From Henriciella sp045287255 (lineage in GTDB: Bacteria; Pseudomonadota; Alphaproteobacteria; Caulobacterales; Hyphomonadaceae), in the NCBI RefSeq assembly GCF_045287255.1, contig NZ_CP137142.1, forward strand, positions 682,001 through 746,000: 64,000 bases of DNA, given 5' to 3'. The translations under genes were made by a program, and so were the position numbers. This document shows, one piece after another, positions 42,884 to 51,587 of this stretch (positions are counted from its first letter, which is position 1; every line of letters begins with the position of its first letter). The notes beneath the pieces are model-generated. The model had not been told where the DNA came from. It saw only the letters and a program-made list of their open reading frames with translations, and did not search any database.

Positions 42884-43426
42884 GTGAGCAAGCAGGACAC
42901 AGGACGGATTTATGACGAGCTGCTTGTCACTCTTGCGCGTGCCGGTGACCGCAGAGCCGGCGAGAGACTGGCGGCACGCTGGTATCCGCGGTTGATGCGA
43001 ACGGCCCTGTATTTGTTACGAGACCGGGAGCAGGCACAGGATGCTGTGCAGGAGGCCTGGGTTGGGATTTGTCGCGGCTGGCCAAGATTGTCAGATAGCG
43101 CCAAGTTCCCCAGCTGGGCCTTTGGCATTCTGCATCGCAAATGTGCTGATCGTATCCGTAAGGAACGGCGGCAGCGTGGGCGTGAGCAGTCAATGGATAA
43201 TGTGCCGGAGCCCGTACAACCGCCACGTGGGGAGCTGCGGGTTGAGATCATGCAGGCCCTTGCGGTGTTAAGCCCGGACCATCGAACCGCCGCGATCCTG
43301 TTCTTTGCTGAAGAGCTGAGTCTTGCAGAGGTTGCTGCGGCTACGGGTGTGCCTTTGGGAACGGCTAAATCGCGCATCTTTCATGCGCGCAAACAACTGA
43401 AATCCAGTCTGAAAGGAGACGTGTGA
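42884..43426 (+). CDS. ECF RNA polymerase sigma factor
   Basis: 180 residues with a GTG start preceded by AGGAGG at the right spacing. Sigma region 2 is at about 28-95 (LMRTALYLLRDREQAQDAVQ, WVGICRGWPRL, SWAFGILHRKCADRIRKERR), region 4 at about 120-178 (LSLAEVAAATGVPLGTAKSR). Regions 1 and 3 are absent, as in extracytoplasmic-function sigma factors. Its stop overlaps the DUF6768 start by one base. That small membrane protein is the likely anti-sigma factor or sensor, and the candidate ECF promoter upstream fits autoregulation. The signal is unknown. Confidence 0.93.
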   Translation: MSKQDTGRIYDELLVTLARAGDRRAGERLAARWYPRLMRTALYLLRDREQAQDAVQEAWVGICRGWPRLSDSAKFPSWAFGILHRKCADRIRKERRQRGREQSMDNVPEPVQPPRGELRVEIMQALAVLSPDHRTAAILFFAEELSLAEVAAATGVPLGTAKSRIFHARKQLKSSLKGDV

Positions 43427-43797
43427 TGAGCAATATTGAAGATCGTTTCGAAAGAGGTCTGAGCGCCGATGATGAGGCGTTCCTGAAAGATCTGGAGCGT
43501 GATGAAGGCCTGTTTCAGCAAATGGGCGCAACATTTTCCGGACCGTTGCGGTATTGGACAGTGTTTGCGTTTGCTTTCAGCTTTGTGTTTTTCGCACTCT
43601 CAGTCTGGGCAGCCTACAACATGTTTCAGGCTGAAGACCTCAAGCATGTCATCATCTGGGGCGTGTTCTTTGGCTGGATGAGCCTGGCTGTTGGCTTGAT
43701 GAAAGTCTGGTTCTGGATGCGGATAAACCAGCTGAATCTTTTACGTGAGTTGAAGCGGATCGAGCTGCGGCTGGTTAAGGACGGAGGCTCTGTCTAA
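43426..43797 (+). CDS. DUF6768 membrane protein, probable partner of the ECF sigma factor
   Basis: 123 residues from ATG 43426 (overlapping TGATG with the sigma stop). N-terminal acidic cytoplasmic segment (SNIEDRFERGLSADDEAFLK), two transmembrane helices (FAFAFSFVFFALSVWAAYN and VIIWGVFFGWMSLAVGLM), and a charged C-terminal helix (NLLRELKRIELRLVKDGGSV). It matches the DUF6768 family that is typically encoded behind ECF sigma factors. There is no zinc-binding anti-sigma motif, so the mechanism of control, if any, is unknown. Its stop overlaps that of the convergent ABC gene. Confidence 0.85.
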   Translation: MSNIEDRFERGLSADDEAFLKDLERDEGLFQQMGATFSGPLRYWTVFAFAFSFVFFALSVWAAYNMFQAEDLKHVIIWGVFFGWMSLAVGLMKVWFWMRINQLNLLRELKRIELRLVKDGGSV

Positions 43798-44732
43798 GCT
43801 GCTTCGCTAGTCATGGCGACGAAGACATCTTCGAGATTTGGCTGCTCTGTGGAGAGGTCTGCGACACCGATACCAGCTTCGCGAACCTTCTCCAGAAGGC
43901 GGCCAATTCCAGTCTCTGAGTTGCGGAACTTGATACAAATCACCCCGTCCTCAAGGGAGACATCGAGGTCATCCAGAGCATTCGGGAGGGTGCTCAAAGG
44001 CTCCCGAGGGGTGATCTTGAGGAGACGTTGATCCAGACGGGACAGAAGCTGCGGTGTCGGCTCCTGCGCGAGGACTTCGCCATGCGAAATGATCGCAATC
44101 TCATCGCAGAGCTCTTCGGCTTCTTCGAGATAGTGCGTGGTCAGAATGATTGTTGTACCATTCGCATGCAATTCACGAACATAGGCCCAAAGCGATCGCC
44201 GGAGTTCAACATCAACCCCGGCAGTCGGTTCGTCGAGAATGAGGACAGGTGGATTATGGACAAGGGCTTTGGCAACCATAAGGCGCCGTTTCATTCCACC
44301 AGACAGTTGGCGGACATAGGCGTCTTTCTTATCATCCAGGCCAACTGCGGTCAGGATTTCCATACTGCGCCGTTCCGCCTTGGGCACACCATAATAGCCC
44401 GCCTGCAGATCCAGGGCCTGTAGCGGTGTAAAGAACGGGTCCATTGTGATTTCCTGGTTCACCACACCAATTGCGGCGCGTGAGGAGCGGGGGTGCTGAT
44501 CAATGTCCAGTCCCCAGATTTTGGCGGTCCCACCCGTTTTCGTAACGAGGCCAGCCAGAATGTTGATAAAGGTCGACTTACCCGCCCCATTCGGGCCCAG
44601 CAGGCCAAAAATCGAACCGCGTTTGATTTTCAGGTCGATCCCTTTTAGGGCGGTTTTTTCCGGCATTTTGCCTGAAGCCCGGTAGGTTTTCGTCAGGCCA
44701 CTGGCTTCGATCGCGTATTCAGGTGCTGTCAT
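43794..44732 (-). CDS. ABC transporter ATP-binding protein, YadG-like, without adjacent permease
   Basis: 312 residues from ATG 44732 (GGAGG upstream). Walker A GPNGAGKST at 46-54, signature LSGGMKRRLMVAKALVH, Walker B LILDEPTAGVD, and a C-terminal extension of about 80 residues. YadG-like ATPases work with an ABC-2 permease (YadH), normally the next gene; here the next gene downstream is the convergent DUF6768 gene, so the partner is missing or encoded elsewhere. It might share the permease at 46161, but that already has its own ATPase. Confidence 0.9.
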   Translation of the reverse strand: MTAPEYAIEASGLTKTYRASGKMPEKTALKGIDLKIKRGSIFGLLGPNGAGKSTFINILAGLVTKTGGTAKIWGLDIDQHPRSSRAAIGVVNQEITMDPFFTPLQALDLQAGYYGVPKAERRSMEILTAVGLDDKKDAYVRQLSGGMKRRLMVAKALVHNPPVLILDEPTAGVDVELRRSLWAYVRELHANGTTIILTTHYLEEAEELCDEIAIISHGEVLAQEPTPQLLSRLDQRLLKITPREPLSTLPNALDDLDVSLEDGVICIKFRNSETGIGRLLEKVREAGIGVADLSTEQPNLEDVFVAMTSEAA

Positions 44733-44812
44733 AGTGGTGGCCTCCAACCTCAATTCTGAAGAGGGCATGTAGGGGGTTTCGGTTCGGTGTGAAAGGTGCC
44801 GCACGCGAATGG

Positions 44813-45082
44813 CTACTCTTCGCAGCGGTCACACAGGTGCTGGATGGGATCGTCATCAAGGCGTTCAACGCTGATTTTAGCGCCGCACTGGGTACAGATG
44901 CCGTATGTGTTTTTTTGCAGACGCAACAAAGCTGCTTCTATGGAGGCCAGTGTTGTCTCAACGCACACTCGAGTATTGGGATGAACCGAAGGCTTCACGT
45001 CCTTGGGGCGGAGAATACGATCTTCTAAAGTCCCCAGTTTCATGATCCCACTTGTCGTGTCGGATCCGAACTTGCTCTTCAT
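44813..45082 (-). CDS. DksA/TraR-type zinc-finger protein
   Basis: 89 residues; a four-cysteine zinc finger at the C-terminus (CTQCGAKI, then LCDRC) after a helix (TTLASIEAALLRLQKNTYGI). It lacks the long coiled-coil of full DksA, as short TraR-like and YbiI-like proteins do. Such proteins bind the secondary channel of RNA polymerase, but activity of this one is not shown. Start uncertain: Met1 at 45082 or Met14 at 45043; neither has a good ribosome binding site. Confidence 0.85.
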   Translation of the reverse strand: MKSKFGSDTTSGIMKLGTLEDRILRPKDVKPSVHPNTRVCVETTLASIEAALLRLQKNTYGICTQCGAKISVERLDDDPIQHLCDRCEE

Positions 45083-45145
45083 GGTGAAGATGGTGTGATG
45101 ACTTTAAGCGCTTGGCAAGCCTCGCATGATTAAAGATGTGCACTA

Positions 45146-45157
45146 TTTATCGATAAA
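45146..45157. promoter_or_regulatory. 12-bp palindrome upstream of the ABC exporter operon
   Basis: TTTATCGATAAA is a perfect 12-base palindrome 27 bases before the start at 45184, where an operator would sit. No regulator gene is close by. Confidence 0.3.
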
Positions 45158-45183
45158 CGTGAATACTGGACGGAGAAACCGCG

Positions 45184-46161
45184 ATGGCCTTGCAAAACCC
45201 CCTGGAAATGCGCGGTGCAACCAAATGGTTTGGCAACTTTCAAGCGGTCAAAAGTCTCGATTTTTCTGTCCCACAAGGCTCGATTGTCGGCTTTTTGGGG
45301 CCGAATGGTGCTGGCAAGTCGACCAGTCTGCGGATGGCGCTTGGTGTGCTTTCCCCAGATAGTGGAGAGGCGTTGCTCTATGGCGCGCCGCCTAATCTCA
45401 CAAGCTTGCGGCGGGTTGGGTTCCTGCCGGAAGAGCGTGGCCTCTACAAAAAGATGAGCCCGCGCCAGATCATCACCTATTTCTCCCGTCTCAAAGGCAT
45501 GAGTGCGCGTGATGCCCGCAAGCGCGCTGATGAAATGCTGGAGATGATGGGGCTTGGGCCATTTGCGAAATCACGCGTGTCGCGCCTCTCCAAAGGCATG
45601 TCGCAGAAAGTGCAAATCCTGTGTGCGCTCGCACATCGCCCTGATTTTCTGATCCTGGATGAGCCGTTTTCCGGTCTCGATCCGGTGAATCAGATGGCGC
45701 TTGAGGAATTGATTGTTGAAGAGCACAAGCGCGGCGCGACCATCGTGTTCTCGACCCATGTCATGGAGCATGCTGAGCGGCTTTGCGAGAAGATCGTGAT
45801 GATGGCGCGAGGCCGAAAAGTGTTTGATGGCACACTGGAAGATGGGTTCGCTGCTCTTGGTCGGGCCGTGAAGATTGGGGTTTCTGAAGGCTTTGACCTC
45901 AAGAAGGTTATGGCACCTGCGGGTTATACGCTTGAGGTGGAAGAGGGCGATGTCTGGCGGGTCAGCCTGTCACCGCAACAGGATCCGCAGAATGCCTTGC
46001 GTACAGCGATTGATGGCGGCGCACCGATTACCAGTTTCCTGCCGCAGGAAACCCGTCTGCGCGATGTCTTCGTTTCCCTGGTCAGTGAGGCCGAGGCTCA
46101 GGATTTGACCGATACACTTAATGACTCAATGGCGGCCCGTGCCGAGCAGGAGGCTGCATAA
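45184..46161 (+). CDS. ABC transporter ATP-binding protein (NatA-like, DUF4162)
   Basis: 325 residues. Walker A GPNGAGKST near 39-47, signature LSKGMSQKVQ (the usual LSGGQ is changed to LSKGM, as in NatA-like members), Walker B LILDEPFSGLDP, and a C-terminal DUF4162-like region from about 230. The next gene overlaps by one base (TAATG) and is the matching permease. Such pairs export sodium or hydrophobic compounds; the substrate here is not certain. Confidence 0.92.
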   Translation: MALQNPLEMRGATKWFGNFQAVKSLDFSVPQGSIVGFLGPNGAGKSTSLRMALGVLSPDSGEALLYGAPPNLTSLRRVGFLPEERGLYKKMSPRQIITYFSRLKGMSARDARKRADEMLEMMGLGPFAKSRVSRLSKGMSQKVQILCALAHRPDFLILDEPFSGLDPVNQMALEELIVEEHKRGATIVFSTHVMEHAERLCEKIVMMARGRKVFDGTLEDGFAALGRAVKIGVSEGFDLKKVMAPAGYTLEVEEGDVWRVSLSPQQDPQNALRTAIDGGAPITSFLPQETRLRDVFVSLVSEAEAQDLTDTLNDSMAARAEQEAA

Positions 46162-47621
46162 TGTTTTCAACCTATCTTGTCGCGCGCCGGGATTATCTTG
46201 GCTATGTCACTGCATGGGGCTTCTGGCTTGGCCTCCTGTTTACCCCGGTTATCATCGGCATTTTCATGTTTGCGCCGATGCTGGCACAGAACAGTGCGCC
46301 GACCCGGTATTTTGCCGTGATTGAGAGCGGTGATGAGTTTACAAAAGCGCTGCAAACCGAACTGCAAAGCATTCAGGTCACCGCAGCGAGGGCGAGCCTT
46401 GATCTTGTCGCAACAGCGCAGGGCAGTAGCAGTGATAAGATCGATCTGTTTGATGCCGCTTTAGAGAATGGGGCCAGCGTACAAGAGGCACTGGCTGCGG
46501 CTGGCGGGTCGCAAATCCCGCTACCGCTACCTGACTTCGTGATGGTGCCTGCGCCTGCAAGCAGCATTGAAGCCCTGCAACCGTATCTCAGCGGCCAACG
46601 CTTGGTAGATACGCCGAAGGGGGCACAGCCTTTGTTTGCCGTTCTGAATGTCCCGGCAGATGGGTCGGCCATTCAGTATTGGAGCGAGAACCTGCAAATT
46701 CGTGACTTACGGGATCTGGCCCGCCGCGCTGAGCGACGGTTAGCTGAAGAGCGCGTGTTTGCGGAGGCTGGGGTGTCCAGTCGCTTATTGAAAGATGCCC
46801 AGCGCGCCCAGCGCCCGATCGAGGAATTACGTCTGCGTGCCGATGGCGGTGAAGGGACGGCTACCATCACAATTGAAGATCGCGCGCCCTTCTTTATGTC
46901 AATCATGATGGCATTTATGCTCTGGTTCCTGATTTTCTCCGTGGTCAATTACCTGCTCATGGGGACGATTGAGGAACGCTCGAACAAGATTTTTGACAGC
47001 CTTCTGACCTCAGTGAAACTGCCAAACCTATTGGCGGGTAAATTGCTTGCAGTTCTGGCGCTTGCGCTGACGCTGATGGCCTTCTGGGGTGTGGGATCAT
47101 CTATACTGGTGATGATCGGGCAAGAGCGCCTGCCAGCGGAGTTTGCCAGTGGTATTGGGGCTGTGCTCGTAGCGGCCGCAAACCCGGCATTGTTTATCCC
47201 GGCAATTTTGAGCTTTGTGCTGGGCTATCTGATGTATGGTTCTCTGTTCCTTGCGCTTGGGTCGCTGTGTGACACGATCCAGGAGGCACAGACCTTGATG
47301 ACGCCGTTGATCGTAATGCTGATGGCGCCGCTCTTTATGCTGGCTTTTGCGATCAATGACGCGGAATCAGCCTTGATCCAGACCATGGCCTGGGTACCGT
47401 TCTTTACGCCCTTCCTGCTGATCCTGCGGATGCCGACCGAGCCGCCCTTGTGGGAGGTTCTGGCTCAGCTTGGTCTGATGGCGTTTGCAACCGTTGTGAT
47501 CCTATGGCTCGCCACGCGGGTTTACCGGGCAGGGGCCGTGCACGGCTCAAGCGTCAATGATGTTGGGAAAGTGTTCAAGGCCCTGCTGCCGGGCAATAAA
47601 AGCGCCCGGCAAGAGCCATAG
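46161..47621 (+). CDS. ABC-2 type permease (NatB-like)
   Basis: 486 residues. One N-terminal transmembrane helix (about 15-38), a periplasmic domain (about 50-245), then five to six helices (FFMSIMMAFMLWFLIFSVVN; NLLAGKLLAVLALALTLMAF; LFIPAILSFVLGYLMYGSLF and others). This is the NatB/YhaP layout. It overlaps the ATPase gene by one base, so the two form an exporter unit. The last codons contain a 7-bp stem (47588-47594 with 47604-47610) without a U-run. Confidence 0.92.
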   Translation: MFSTYLVARRDYLGYVTAWGFWLGLLFTPVIIGIFMFAPMLAQNSAPTRYFAVIESGDEFTKALQTELQSIQVTAARASLDLVATAQGSSSDKIDLFDAALENGASVQEALAAAGGSQIPLPLPDFVMVPAPASSIEALQPYLSGQRLVDTPKGAQPLFAVLNVPADGSAIQYWSENLQIRDLRDLARRAERRLAEERVFAEAGVSSRLLKDAQRAQRPIEELRLRADGGEGTATITIEDRAPFFMSIMMAFMLWFLIFSVVNYLLMGTIEERSNKIFDSLLTSVKLPNLLAGKLLAVLALALTLMAFWGVGSSILVMIGQERLPAEFASGIGAVLVAAANPALFIPAILSFVLGYLMYGSLFLALGSLCDTIQEAQTLMTPLIVMLMAPLFMLAFAINDAESALIQTMAWVPFFTPFLLILRMPTEPPLWEVLAQLGLMAFATVVILWLATRVYRAGAVHGSSVNDVGKVFKALLPGNKSARQEP

Positions 47622-47624
47622 GGT

Positions 47625-47864
47625 TTAGTGAACGCTGAGCGGGGTCAGGCTGTTCATTTCCGCGGCCTTGAAGGCGGCATCGCGGCCCTCAACGATAGCG
47701 AGCTTCTGTCCCTCGCCCGTGGTCAGGACAAAGAGCGAGTCTGGGTCATTTACGGTTTCCAGCGCTTCGCTGGGCAGGCTTCTCAGTTCATTGACTTCGA
47801 TGGCCCGGATATAGGCGATCTTGCTAAGGTCGACACCGGTAATGGTGTCGTTTTCATAGGTCAT
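47625..47864 (-). CDS. DUF1150 family protein
   Basis: 79 residues, ending in the family hallmark LTPLSVH. It contains YIRAIEVNELRSLPSEALE and a FVLTTGEGQKLAIVEGRDAAF strand pair. In Rhizobiales and relatives DUF1150 genes often stand near small heat-shock protein genes; none is present here. No known activity. It is convergent with the ABC permease gene, three bases between stops. Confidence 0.85.
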   Translation of the reverse strand: MTYENDTITGVDLSKIAYIRAIEVNELRSLPSEALETVNDPDSLFVLTTGEGQKLAIVEGRDAAFKAAEMNSLTPLSVH

Positions 47865-47995
47865 GTCTTTCAGGTCCTTCTGTTACAGACAGGCACAATC
47901 CCGACGGCGCATAGCCCCACTCAGTGGCAGCCCAGCACGCCGTCAGTATAGTTAAGACATGGGTTCTCAGGCAGGGCCAATCAACCCTTTAAGGC

Positions 47996-49717
47996 CTAGG
48001 CCTCACGCGAAAGTGTGGTCTGGCCGTCGCCCTCGCGCTTGGTCACAAATGTTGCGACAGGCTCTACGCTGTAGGTTTCAGCGCGGACATCGCTCACCTT
48101 GAAATAATTCGCGCGGGTCTCGTCCATGCTGATCTCAAGAACGGTCCAACCATTGCCGAACGGATCGTACCAATCGATCTCTTCATTAGCGGCAGCAAAC
48201 TGATCGCCAAGATCAGGCACCTGTTTGATATACGTGCCAAGCCCCGGTGAGGTGACGGAGGTACAGCCAAACTCGACCCCGCGCAGATCACCTGCATTAT
48301 CACGCAGCGTATTCGCCCAGGCGGTATGGGTATCGCCGGTAATCGTGATCAGGCGGGCACCAGCAGCTTTGGCGCCTTTATAGAGCCGCTCCCGTGCTGC
48401 CGGGAAACCATCCCATGCGTCGAGGTTGAATGGCAGGCCAAGTTGGCTGAACGGGATCAGCTGTTGGATATAGCCGACATCCTGCGCGGCTTTTTGCTCA
48501 TCACTCAGGGTTTGGGTGAAGTTTGGCGGTCGGACCTTGGCCATGATGACCTGATTGGCGAGCACCTGCCAGGATTGCTTCTTGGCTGAACGCTTCAGGC
48601 CATCGGCGAGCCATTTTTCCTGAACATCCCCCAGCATGGTGCGGCTTTCATCGCTGACACGCACCATTGTGCCCGCCGCAGCCATCGGAATTTCTTCGGG
48701 GGCTTTGCCGCCCAGTTCAGTAAACCAGCTAATCTCATCAGAGCGCCCGGTCAGACGACTTTCGAGGCAGAAGACGCTGGCAACATCACCGAAATCGAAG
48801 CTGCGATAGATGGATTCCCTGGCCCGGCCGGGCTCAGGATCGCGGACGGGCATCCACTCCAGATAGGCTTGAACCGCAACCTGCTTACGATCAGTCCAGT
48901 TGCCTTCACCGGCTTCGGGATTGTGATTCTGCGCCCCGGTCCGGTAGCTGTTATTGGTGCTTTCATGATCGTCCCATGTGCAGAGCCATGGCGCGGCTGC
49001 ATGGGCGGCCTGAAGGTCCGGATCGGTTTTGTACTGGGCATGGCGAATGCGGTAATCGCCCAGGGTCACCGTTTCCAGAGGTGGTTCATGGTTGCGGCCA
49101 ATCTGCTGGCCAACAGTCCCGCCATAACCATCAAGACCATACTCATAGAAATAATCGCCCAGATGAATGACCGCATCGAGATCAGCGGTTTTGCTGATCT
49201 CGCGGTAAACGTGGAAACGACCAAACGGGTAGTTCGAGCATGAAATGAAGGCAAATTTGACGGGCGTTGTGCCGGACTTTGCCGTCGTCTTGAGGCGTCC
49301 GAGCGGAGAGGTGATGTCACCCTCTGTCGTCTTGGCTGTGAACTGATAGAAATACTCCGTCGCTGGCTGCAAACCACCGGCATCAGCCTTGACCGTAAAA
49401 TCACGTGCAGCGCTGGTTTCAGTTAGCCCACTTGAGATCAGCGTTGTCATCTCGCGGTCGGCATAAACGCTCCACTTAACCGGAATAACCGCGCTGGTTT
49501 CTTCGTCCTGCGGCGTAATGCGGGTCCAGATGATGACGCGCTCTGGCAGGGGATCACCAGAAGCCACACCATGATCATAGCTGACACTTTGCGCAAAAGC
49601 TGGGCGATCATCGATCAGATCAATGACCGAATCGCTTTTTACGGCTGGGGCACAAGCCGCCAGACCTGTCAGACCACCAACGCCGCCCAATAGCCCCCGT
49701 CGGGTTAGTTTACTCAT
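47996..49717 (-). CDS. PhoD-type alkaline phosphatase/phosphodiesterase, Tat-exported
   Basis: 573 residues from ATG 49717 (GGAG upstream). Twin-arginine signal SKLTRRGLLGGVGGLTGL, so it is exported folded, with a cysteine in LAAC that could be a lipobox. N-terminal PhoD_N beta domain (about 35-140), then the metallophosphatase domain: AFISCSNYPFGRFHVYREI, HLGDYFYEYG, CTWDDHESTNNSYRTG, and a late ITGDTHTAW. It hydrolyses phosphate mono- or diesters outside the cytoplasm with Ca/Fe cofactors known for the family. No pho box was found by eye. Confidence 0.93.
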   Translation of the reverse strand: MSKLTRRGLLGGVGGLTGLAACAPAVKSDSVIDLIDDRPAFAQSVSYDHGVASGDPLPERVIIWTRITPQDEETSAVIPVKWSVYADREMTTLISSGLTETSAARDFTVKADAGGLQPATEYFYQFTAKTTEGDITSPLGRLKTTAKSGTTPVKFAFISCSNYPFGRFHVYREISKTADLDAVIHLGDYFYEYGLDGYGGTVGQQIGRNHEPPLETVTLGDYRIRHAQYKTDPDLQAAHAAAPWLCTWDDHESTNNSYRTGAQNHNPEAGEGNWTDRKQVAVQAYLEWMPVRDPEPGRARESIYRSFDFGDVASVFCLESRLTGRSDEISWFTELGGKAPEEIPMAAAGTMVRVSDESRTMLGDVQEKWLADGLKRSAKKQSWQVLANQVIMAKVRPPNFTQTLSDEQKAAQDVGYIQQLIPFSQLGLPFNLDAWDGFPAARERLYKGAKAAGARLITITGDTHTAWANTLRDNAGDLRGVEFGCTSVTSPGLGTYIKQVPDLGDQFAAANEEIDWYDPFGNGWTVLEISMDETRANYFKVSDVRAETYSVEPVATFVTKREGDGQTTLSREA

Positions 49718-49784
49718 GGCTTGCTCCTGTCCTTCATGTTGTTCCGGCATGACGCCTGATTGAAACTGCGTTTATAGGGAAATC

Positions 49785-50783
49785 ATGACAGTTTTAAGCG
49801 CAATTCCTGATAACGCTGAGGCAGGCACACGGCTCGACCGCTTTTTAGCGGAGAAATTTGATACCTTATCCCGCTCGCGTGCCAAGACTTTGATCAAGGA
49901 CGGCCAATGCAAGATGGCTGGTGCGCTGATGGATGATCCGCGCCATAGCGTCGTCGCAGGCCGGGAATACGCGCTGGAAATGCCGGACCCGGTCGCGGCC
50001 TTGCCACAACCGGAGGATATTCCGCTGGATGTCCTGTTTGAGGATGAGCACCTGATCCTCGTCAACAAGCCAGCTGGTATGGCCGTGCACCCGGCACCGG
50101 GCAGTTGGCAAGGCACGCTGGTCAACGCCTTGCTGCATCATTGTGCCGGGAACCTGCCGGGCATTGGCGGGGTGGAGCGCCCTGGCATTGTCCATCGGAT
50201 TGATAAGGACACGACGGGGGTTCTGGTCGTCGCCAAGACAGAAGCGACCCATCAGGGGCTGGCAGGCCTGTTCAAAACCCATGATATTGATCGCAAATAC
50301 CTTGCGCTGACGCGCGGCGCGCCGCGGCCACTGGCGGGCACAGTCGAAAGCGACATTGCCCGCAGCCCGCATGATCGCAAGAAAATGGCGGTCGTGCCGG
50401 ATGGGGAAGGGCGACATGCGGTGACCCATTATAAAGCGCTGAAACAGTTCGGCCTGATCGCGAAGGCCGATATGCGCCCGGCGGCGGCCTTGGTTGAATG
50501 TCGGTTAGAAACCGGACGCACACATCAGATCAGGGTGCACATGGCCCATCTTGGCACGCCTCTGATCGGTGATCCTGTCTATGGCCGCCATCGCGGCATC
50601 AAAGCTTTTGGCAGTGGTGAGGTGTTTGATGACGCAACCCAGAAAGCGCGCAAGCTGACAAGACAGGCTCTTCACGCCGCAAGCCTCGGCTTTGTCCATC
50701 CTGTGACAAAGGAAGATGTCTTCGTGGAGACACCCCTACCGGACGATATGGCAGGGATTGTTGCCGCGCTGGAACGGCTTTAG
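49785..50783 (+). CDS. rluD: RluA/RluD-family 23S rRNA pseudouridine synthase
   Basis: 332 residues. N-terminal S4 RNA-binding domain (about 12-60; TRLDRFLAEKFDTLSRSRAK), then the RluA catalytic domain with Asp140 in HRIDKDTTGVLVVAKT and the late ECRLETGRTHQIRVHMA. It converts uridines in 23S rRNA helix 69 if it is RluD proper; the paralogue RluC acts on other sites, so the exact target is inferred. In Caulobacter and relatives rpoH commonly follows rluD; here an unknown gene does instead. Confidence 0.9.
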   Translation: MTVLSAIPDNAEAGTRLDRFLAEKFDTLSRSRAKTLIKDGQCKMAGALMDDPRHSVVAGREYALEMPDPVAALPQPEDIPLDVLFEDEHLILVNKPAGMAVHPAPGSWQGTLVNALLHHCAGNLPGIGGVERPGIVHRIDKDTTGVLVVAKTEATHQGLAGLFKTHDIDRKYLALTRGAPRPLAGTVESDIARSPHDRKKMAVVPDGEGRHAVTHYKALKQFGLIAKADMRPAAALVECRLETGRTHQIRVHMAHLGTPLIGDPVYGRHRGIKAFGSGEVFDDATQKARKLTRQALHAASLGFVHPVTKEDVFVETPLPDDMAGIVAALERL

Positions 50784-50857
50784 GCGCTTATTTTTCGCAC
50801 GACACATCTTAAGAGCTGTGAGAAAGTAGATCTCGGTATCAAACGGGGATGATTGCT

Positions 50858-51505
50858 ATGGGACTGCTACTCAACTCAGATTATTGGGCCAAACTCAGCA
50901 CAGAAATGTGGGATGCGCGCCCGCAAGGGGATTGGCAGACGATTACGCAGGCTGATGCGAACAAAATTCGCGAAATAGGCTGCCGTGCTTTTAGCCGGCT
51001 CGTTGAAGACCCAGCATTATCAGCTGATATTGCTTATGTTCAGGGGCTTTCTGAGGAAGGTATCCGCGCCTATCAGCCTGTCGAAGGGTTCTTTGACGCA
51101 TTTATTCAGGCTGAACGAACGCTCTTTAACAATGCAGGGCGTCATGTTGGGGTAACCGATGAGATTCTCTCCGATTTAACGGTGTTACAGGACGAGATTC
51201 TCGATCTGTATGGCTGGGATCGATTTGAAGAACAGATACGCTATCTGCAAACCCTTATCTGTGATGAAGCTTCTACCTCAAATGAGGTCGGTCCAGCGGC
51301 CCATCAAAGAGCATGGGCTGGCGTTAAAAGCGCTCTGGTCATTGGTACGGATGCGATTGGTCATATTGGGGCTGCCGGAGTAGGCGGTGCTGTTGGTGGT
51401 CCAGCGGGGGCTGCGCTTGGAGCCGGCGTCGGTCTGCCGTTTGCGCTCTCCATAAACGGAGGCAGGCTGCATCTGGTGCGCGAGGCGCTACGGAACGCTT
51501 GGTAA
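50858..51505 (+). CDS. Protein of unknown function with C-terminal glycine-rich segment
   Basis: 215 residues from ATG 50858, preferred over ATG 50849 because GGGGA (50845-50849) is then well spaced. I do not recognise a family. The first 155 residues are helical and acidic, without a signal peptide. The C-terminus has a small-residue hydrophobic stretch (GHIGAAGVGGAVGGPAGAAL) that could insert in or bind to membranes, followed by a short charged end. It stands alone between rluD and the SDR gene. Function unknown. Confidence 0.7.
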   Translation: MGLLLNSDYWAKLSTEMWDARPQGDWQTITQADANKIREIGCRAFSRLVEDPALSADIAYVQGLSEEGIRAYQPVEGFFDAFIQAERTLFNNAGRHVGVTDEILSDLTVLQDEILDLYGWDRFEEQIRYLQTLICDEASTSNEVGPAAHQRAWAGVKSALVIGTDAIGHIGAAGVGGAVGGPAGAALGAGVGLPFALSINGGRLHLVREALRNAW

Positions 51506-51587
51506 TTACAAGATCACAGCTTGCCTTCTCGTCTTCTTTCGTGCTGCTAGAGCGCAAATCTAAGCGGACAAAGACAGGAGACAGCGC

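Noticed and set aside
47588..47610. Terminator at the end of the ABC permease gene
   Set aside because: The 7-bp stem lies inside the coding end and has no run of Ts after it.
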